Source: Aplysia californica (Eukaryota; Mollusca; Gastropoda; Aplysiida; Aplysiidae). Taken from it: a stretch of 64,000 nucleotides of DNA. The stretch lies in the NCBI RefSeq assembly GCF_000002075.1, contig NW_004798065.1, positions 75,373-139,372 of the forward strand. Reading direction: 5' to 3'. Position numbers and translations under genes: made by a program. The notes under the pieces were generated by a model. That model was not told where the DNA came from. It searched no databases and saw only the letters and a program-made list of their open reading frames with translations. Below, in pieces: positions 60,030-64,000 of the stretch; the stretch's first letter is position 1; the number at the start of each line of letters is the position of its first letter.

Positions 60030-60854
60030 ATATTTTTTTCAAAACAATGCACGTCACAATTGGTAGGGTTGTTGTTGGTGGTGGTGGTGGAGGTGGTGGT
60101 GGTGATAATGTTGTTGTTTTCACTCAAGCAGGGTAACACAAGTGAAGTGGCAACTGTGATCACAGGCCCAATATTTCAAGGGAGACTTTAATAGGAAAAA
60201 CATAGAAGTCTAGATCTAGATTCTAGATCTACTGAAGAACATACTTTCCTCTGTTCAAGCTTGCCTTCAACAAATGGGATTGCATTTGCCATTTTTTTGG
60301 AGAATGAAAGATTGAGGCGCTCGTAATTTGGGACTTGCAACTTATCAGTGCATGAACGCAAAAGTTTATTCTTTCTGATTACCTCTTATATTAGCCTAGA
60401 ACTAGATCTAGATTAATCTAAGATCTAGATTTTTTTCTTTCCAATAATTAGGTATGGTTTCCGCTTTGTTCATTTTTAATTCGAACTGCTGCAATTTGGT
60501 GCATTTGTTGGGGTTTTCCGTTTTCCTTTTGTACTGATGTCTTCTTTCAAGCAAATTTTCTAAGCGCAAATCCAACATAACCCTCTAAAATCTGTAGTAC
60601 AGGGTTTGTGCTGTGACATATTCACGCTCATACAATAATTGCCTACGTAATCTTGGCCGGTTTGAAGTTTTTGGTTCTGAAATGAAGAGTAATATAAACA
60701 TTATCGTCTTGTCATATAGCTTGGTAATATACTTTACTGGGAGAAAAAAACAGGAGTAATCTAACTATCAAATCAGTTTAGTGTACCAAAATTCAAGCGT
60801 TTCAGAGAGTCAACTGTTGGAAAGAAACAGTTGGGTTTTTGTTTTGTTTTTCTT
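60030..60854. other. non-coding, nothing recognised
   Basis: (GGT)n at about 60074-60102; TCTAGATC-rich sequence near 60205-60230 and 60400-60430. No exon found. Confidence 0.45.
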
Positions 60855-61108
60855 TACTTACTTTACTTTTTTCTTCCGCTTGTGCCGGTGGGTATCGCGG
60901 GGAGACACTGGCGTCTGTCTGCAGGAAGGCAAGTGGCCTGTAGGAGGAGGGACATCCCGTGAGCTGAGAGGGTGTCTGCCACAGACTCACTCCATCGTCG
61001 CCTTGGTCTTCCTCTTGCTCTCCAGCCAGAATATTTAATGTTGTATGCTCTCAGAGCTGGATGGTTTGAGGGCATCCGCGTGAGGTGTCTGAACCACTGG
61101 ATCTTTTT
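60855..61108 (-). mobile_element. LINE ORF2 tail remnant
   Basis: Minus strand encodes WFRHLTRMPSNHPALRAYNI then GWRARGRPRRRWSESVADTL then ADRRQ, typical of the extreme C-terminus of LINE reverse transcriptase proteins. Followed by an AAGTA-rich tail. Confidence 0.75.
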
Positions 61109-61319
61109 TTTTTTTTCAATGTGTGGTAGGACTGGTGTTGCTCCTACGGTGTCCCTTATGAATTCATTTTTTTATGTTGTCTCTTCTTGTTTTGTTAACC
61201 GCTCTTCTTTGTTAACCGTTTTGTTTTTCATTTTCTCTAAATGGCTATAAATGACTTTAGCATTTATCTTTTGAGCTTGACGATAATGTTATTATTTATC
61301 TGCATGCTATTATCTAGCG

Positions 61320-61462
61320 TGATAATTTTTGTCTCCAGCTGATTACTGGCACGATCAGCAAGCAGACCCATTCATGGATCCTGGAGAGGAGGGAGGTGCA
61401 GTTATGGCATGGTGCCCCCTGAAACGATGCCTATTCTCCAACCAAGTAAGTAAGTAGTAAGT
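61320..61462 (+). mobile_element. LINE 3' tail remnant
   Basis: Plus-strand sequence ending in a (TAAG)n tail (GTAAGTAAGTAG); similar in type to the tail at 60855-61108. A short fragment. Confidence 0.4.
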
Positions 61463-61904
61463 ATCACATCCAGCATGCTGGCACGACTGATCAATGCCTC
61501 AGCCAGGCAACACATGCCGATAGCATTGGCGAGTGCTTGGGAACCGATTCTTCACTCCGGAGCGTCATTTTGTCTCTTATGGTGCTGCACAAGGCTACAC
61601 ATTTGTATCCTTCTCTTTCTTCTTAGTTTAAAAAAGAAAAAAAATGTATACAGTGTATACATATGTATTTCACTATCAAATACTTTTGTTCTGTTGCTAC
61701 CAAGAAGTCAGACCAGCTTTTCTAGAGAAGGGGTTAGATATTTTGCTGTCGCACACAGAATACCTCAGTTCAATTCGTGTATGGTGAACATTTTGGTCGA
61801 GTATCTCCATCTTTCTACTGGGATGTTGTATCCCTGGGGCGAAGAATGGAGCTGTAACAAGTGAGTAACAAACAAACAAACAAAAAGTAGAAGAGATAAG
61901 AGTA

Positions 61905-62187
61905 ATAATAGATAACATTTTGTATAGCGTAAATTCCCGCTCAACAGCAAGCCCTATGCGCTTTAGAATCTTTACTGTTACCCCAGCAGCGTTAAAACAC
62001 CAACATACTGACAAGATCTTTCGCTGTCTATAGCTGGGTAGCCATTTCCACCTGGGTGAAGTGAAGAAAATGCATGTAAAGTGCCTTTCCCAAGGACACA
62101 ACGTCGGGCCTGTGGCTCAAACCCTCGAACCCGCAACCTCAAGGATACGAAACGGGTAGCCTAACCACTAGACTACCAACGCCAGAT
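61905..62187 (-). repeat. tRNA-derived SINE (family C)
   Basis: In reverse complement: head CTGGCGTTGGTAGTCTAGTG, box B GGTTCGAGGG, and tail CATAGGGCTTGCTGTTGAGC then TATACAAAATG. Confidence 0.88.
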
Positions 62188-62189
62188 AA

Positions 62190-62750
62190 GAAGGATAAAT
62201 CTTCGACAGGGAAGAAAGAGTAAACCACAGCAGAGAAACCACCAACTACCTACACTGCAAGACAGAAAGAGATCAACAGGAAAAACTGAACAAAACAAAA
62301 CATTGGTGATAAAAAAAACGAAACACATCATTTAAGTAAAAAAAAAAAGTAATATTTATTTTTCGCCCTCTTTCTTTTTTTTTTTCTTCTTTTTTTTTCA
62401 ACAGGTACAAATGTATCTGGAACTCTCTCAAGCATTCTTTAGAGTCCATGGTGGGAACAAGTCAACAAAAAATCCAAAGTACGTGGAGAGTCAAAAATGT
62501 ACGCCATTTTCACAAGTCACTTGTGACCTCAACATAATAAACATAAACTGAATGTATATGTATGTATCATTTGATATGATGATCACAGACTTTCTCAATC
62601 ATTCACACTTTACAATGATAAAGTTGTGTCACTCATTTTTGTTTCTCAATATCCCATATTACTCATTAACCAATGATACACCCAGGAACGTAGGAGTATT
62701 TCCTCAGAAAGTCTAGATAATTTTGTCTTGATATAAAAATCTGGCTGCAC
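62190..62750. other. non-coding, nothing recognised
   Basis: A/T-rich with a poly-T tract near 62370-62398. Confidence 0.45.
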
Positions 62751-62757
62751 GTAAAAC

Positions 62758-63020
62758 CTATATTGTACAATGATTTCTCCAAATCACACCGGACTGCTTC
62801 ATCTCAGAAGTGTATACAACAGCACAAGACCCTTGTTCAGTAACGATGAAAGTGTTCGATTTCAGCCCAACACTGTACGTCTTGCCGGAATCTCCTTTGC
62901 AAATCTGAACTCTTTGAGAATTTAGTGGACACATACATCCGACCAGCAGAGGACAGAAAGCAATGTTCCGGTACGTTTTAAACCAACATACACAAATTAG
63001 AAACAAAACACAAATCTGAG
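62758..63020 (-). CDS. unclassified open stretch, possible last exon
   Basis: Minus-strand open frame of about 80 codons with an upstream ACTCAG acceptor-like site (about 63017). It encodes AFCPLLVGCMCPLNSQRVQI then GDSGKTYSVGLKSN then YTSEMKQSGVIWRNHC before a stop at 62758. Five cysteines and balanced composition suggest a real exon of an extracellular protein, but no domain is recognised and no partner exon was found. It could be chance. Confidence 0.25.
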
Positions 63021-63465
63021 TATTTCACTGTATGCATGTTGTTGCCTGCCTTTTTACGTTTCAGATTCAAAATGCAGAAATGAAAAATATGAATGAGTAA
63101 TAAAGTTATGCTTCTTTTTTAAAGTCTCCCAAAACAGCGCGTCATCAAACATGCGTGTCCTCATTGAGTTAATCCACAATGAAGAGGTCGCTGTGGCAAG
63201 TCATCCATTCAAGTCGAAATCTGGAAAATTTTCAATTTTCACACCCTCCCAATGCTCTATCAAAGATGCACCTTTCAACATCACAAAAATACAGTTAAAT
63301 GCTATGATTTAGGATGACTGTTTTCTTGCTTTTCAGGATTCCTGATAGGAACAACTCACAACGCAACAAAACCGTCTTTTGTCTCTGGTGTAAAAAGTAC
63401 CCAAACAGACTTGAGTGGATTGCACGTGACACCGGCCATGTTTCACAGTATCTCTTACATGCATT

Positions 63466-63545
63466 TATGTAAAGCGCCTAGAGCTGTGTTTACACGGGAG
63501 TGGGCGCTATAGAAATGATCTTCATTATTATTATTATTATTATCT
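63466..63545 (+). repeat. SINE family C 3' tail
   Basis: GTAAAGCGCCTAGAGCTG then GGCGCTATAGAAATGATC and (ATT)n. Confidence 0.75.
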
Positions 63546-63653
63546 TAAGCCACAAGTCAAGTGTATTGTAGTATCAAATGCACAACGGCATTTCAAAAAG
63601 TATATTTCATCATCAACTGTTGAAACAGTGTAACAAAGCAAGTTACACGTTAG

Positions 63654-63690
63654 TTGTGGCCTCCGTGGTCTAGTAGTTACTCTCTTATGA
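63654..63690 (+). repeat. SINE family C head fragment
   Basis: GTGGCCTCCGTGGTCTAGTA, a tRNA-like box A region, with no body following. Confidence 0.5.
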
Positions 63691-64000
63691 AAATGTACTA
63701 TATATTATATATGCAAGTATTATTATTCATAATAATAATAGTAGAAGCCTGTGTAGATGCGAACACGCATGCAACTTGATATAACACTTTTAAGCTCATA
63801 AATACATTTACTTCTCATTCTTGTGTGCTGAGTAGCAGTCTTGGTTAAAAATGAAGAAAATGACTGCTACTTTCATCAATGTCTTACACACCTAAACTTA
63901 AAAATAAACTCTAAAGATATTAAAGTATGTGCTTAAAATAAAAAAACCACCTTCACATAATAATATACTACAATTTCTAAACATTACAAAATTTTACTTT
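63691..64000. other. non-coding, nothing recognised
   Basis: AT-rich end of window. Confidence 0.45.

Overview
Eukaryotic nuclear DNA, most likely from a gastropod or other mollusc. The evidence is: split genes with GT-AG introns; very many (GA)n, (CA)n, triplet and tetranucleotide microsatellites and poly-G runs; several tRNA-derived SINE families; RTE-like LINE tails; a Tc1-type transposon; many short inverted-repeat (MITE-like) elements; and TTAGGG-type repeats. There are two assembly gaps, 18158-18323 and 53502-53601. The species assignment is inference. No operon, rRNA, bona fide tRNA gene, CRISPR array or virus-like element was recognised.

Layout. 1-4900 is microsatellites and SINEs. 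4922-16134 (+) is a complete six-exon gene for the copper chaperone for superoxide dismutase (CCS, 232 aa). Its 5.1-kb first intron is packed with short palindromes and MITEs, and its fourth intron ends in a 37-bp minisatellite built from the splice acceptor. 20166-23705 (-) is an uninterrupted 1179-codon reading frame for a RING-IBR-RING protein with serine at the catalytic cysteine position. 24-36 kb has no gene I can support, only MITEs, SINEs, microsatellites and a 15-bp minisatellite.

36809-39458 (-) and 45765-49925 (+) are two divergent genes for very small secreted four-cysteine peptides (83 and 66 aa). Their sequences differ, but they share cysteine spacing (C-x11-C-x7/11-C-x10-C), the phase-1 intron one codon before the second cysteine, and introns just before the start codon and just after the stop. 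This is the best candidate here for an undescribed family. A broken Tc1-like transposon lies in the intron of the first one.

51095-59065 (-) holds the last four coding exons of a gene whose protein has a glutaredoxin-like fold without the CxxC redox motif, plus an unrecognised C-terminal region; its 5' exons were not found. An RTE-like LINE fragment and microsatellites sit in its introns. 59.5-64 kb is SINEs, LINE tails and one unclassified open stretch.

Two themes recur. First, redox or metal-thiol proteins with altered key cysteines: CCS domain 1, the RBR Rcat site and the glutaredoxin-like site. Second, tandem repeats lying directly against splice junctions, seen at five sites in three genes. 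The genes do not form an obvious common pathway; CCS and the glutaredoxin-like protein share only a thiol/copper theme.
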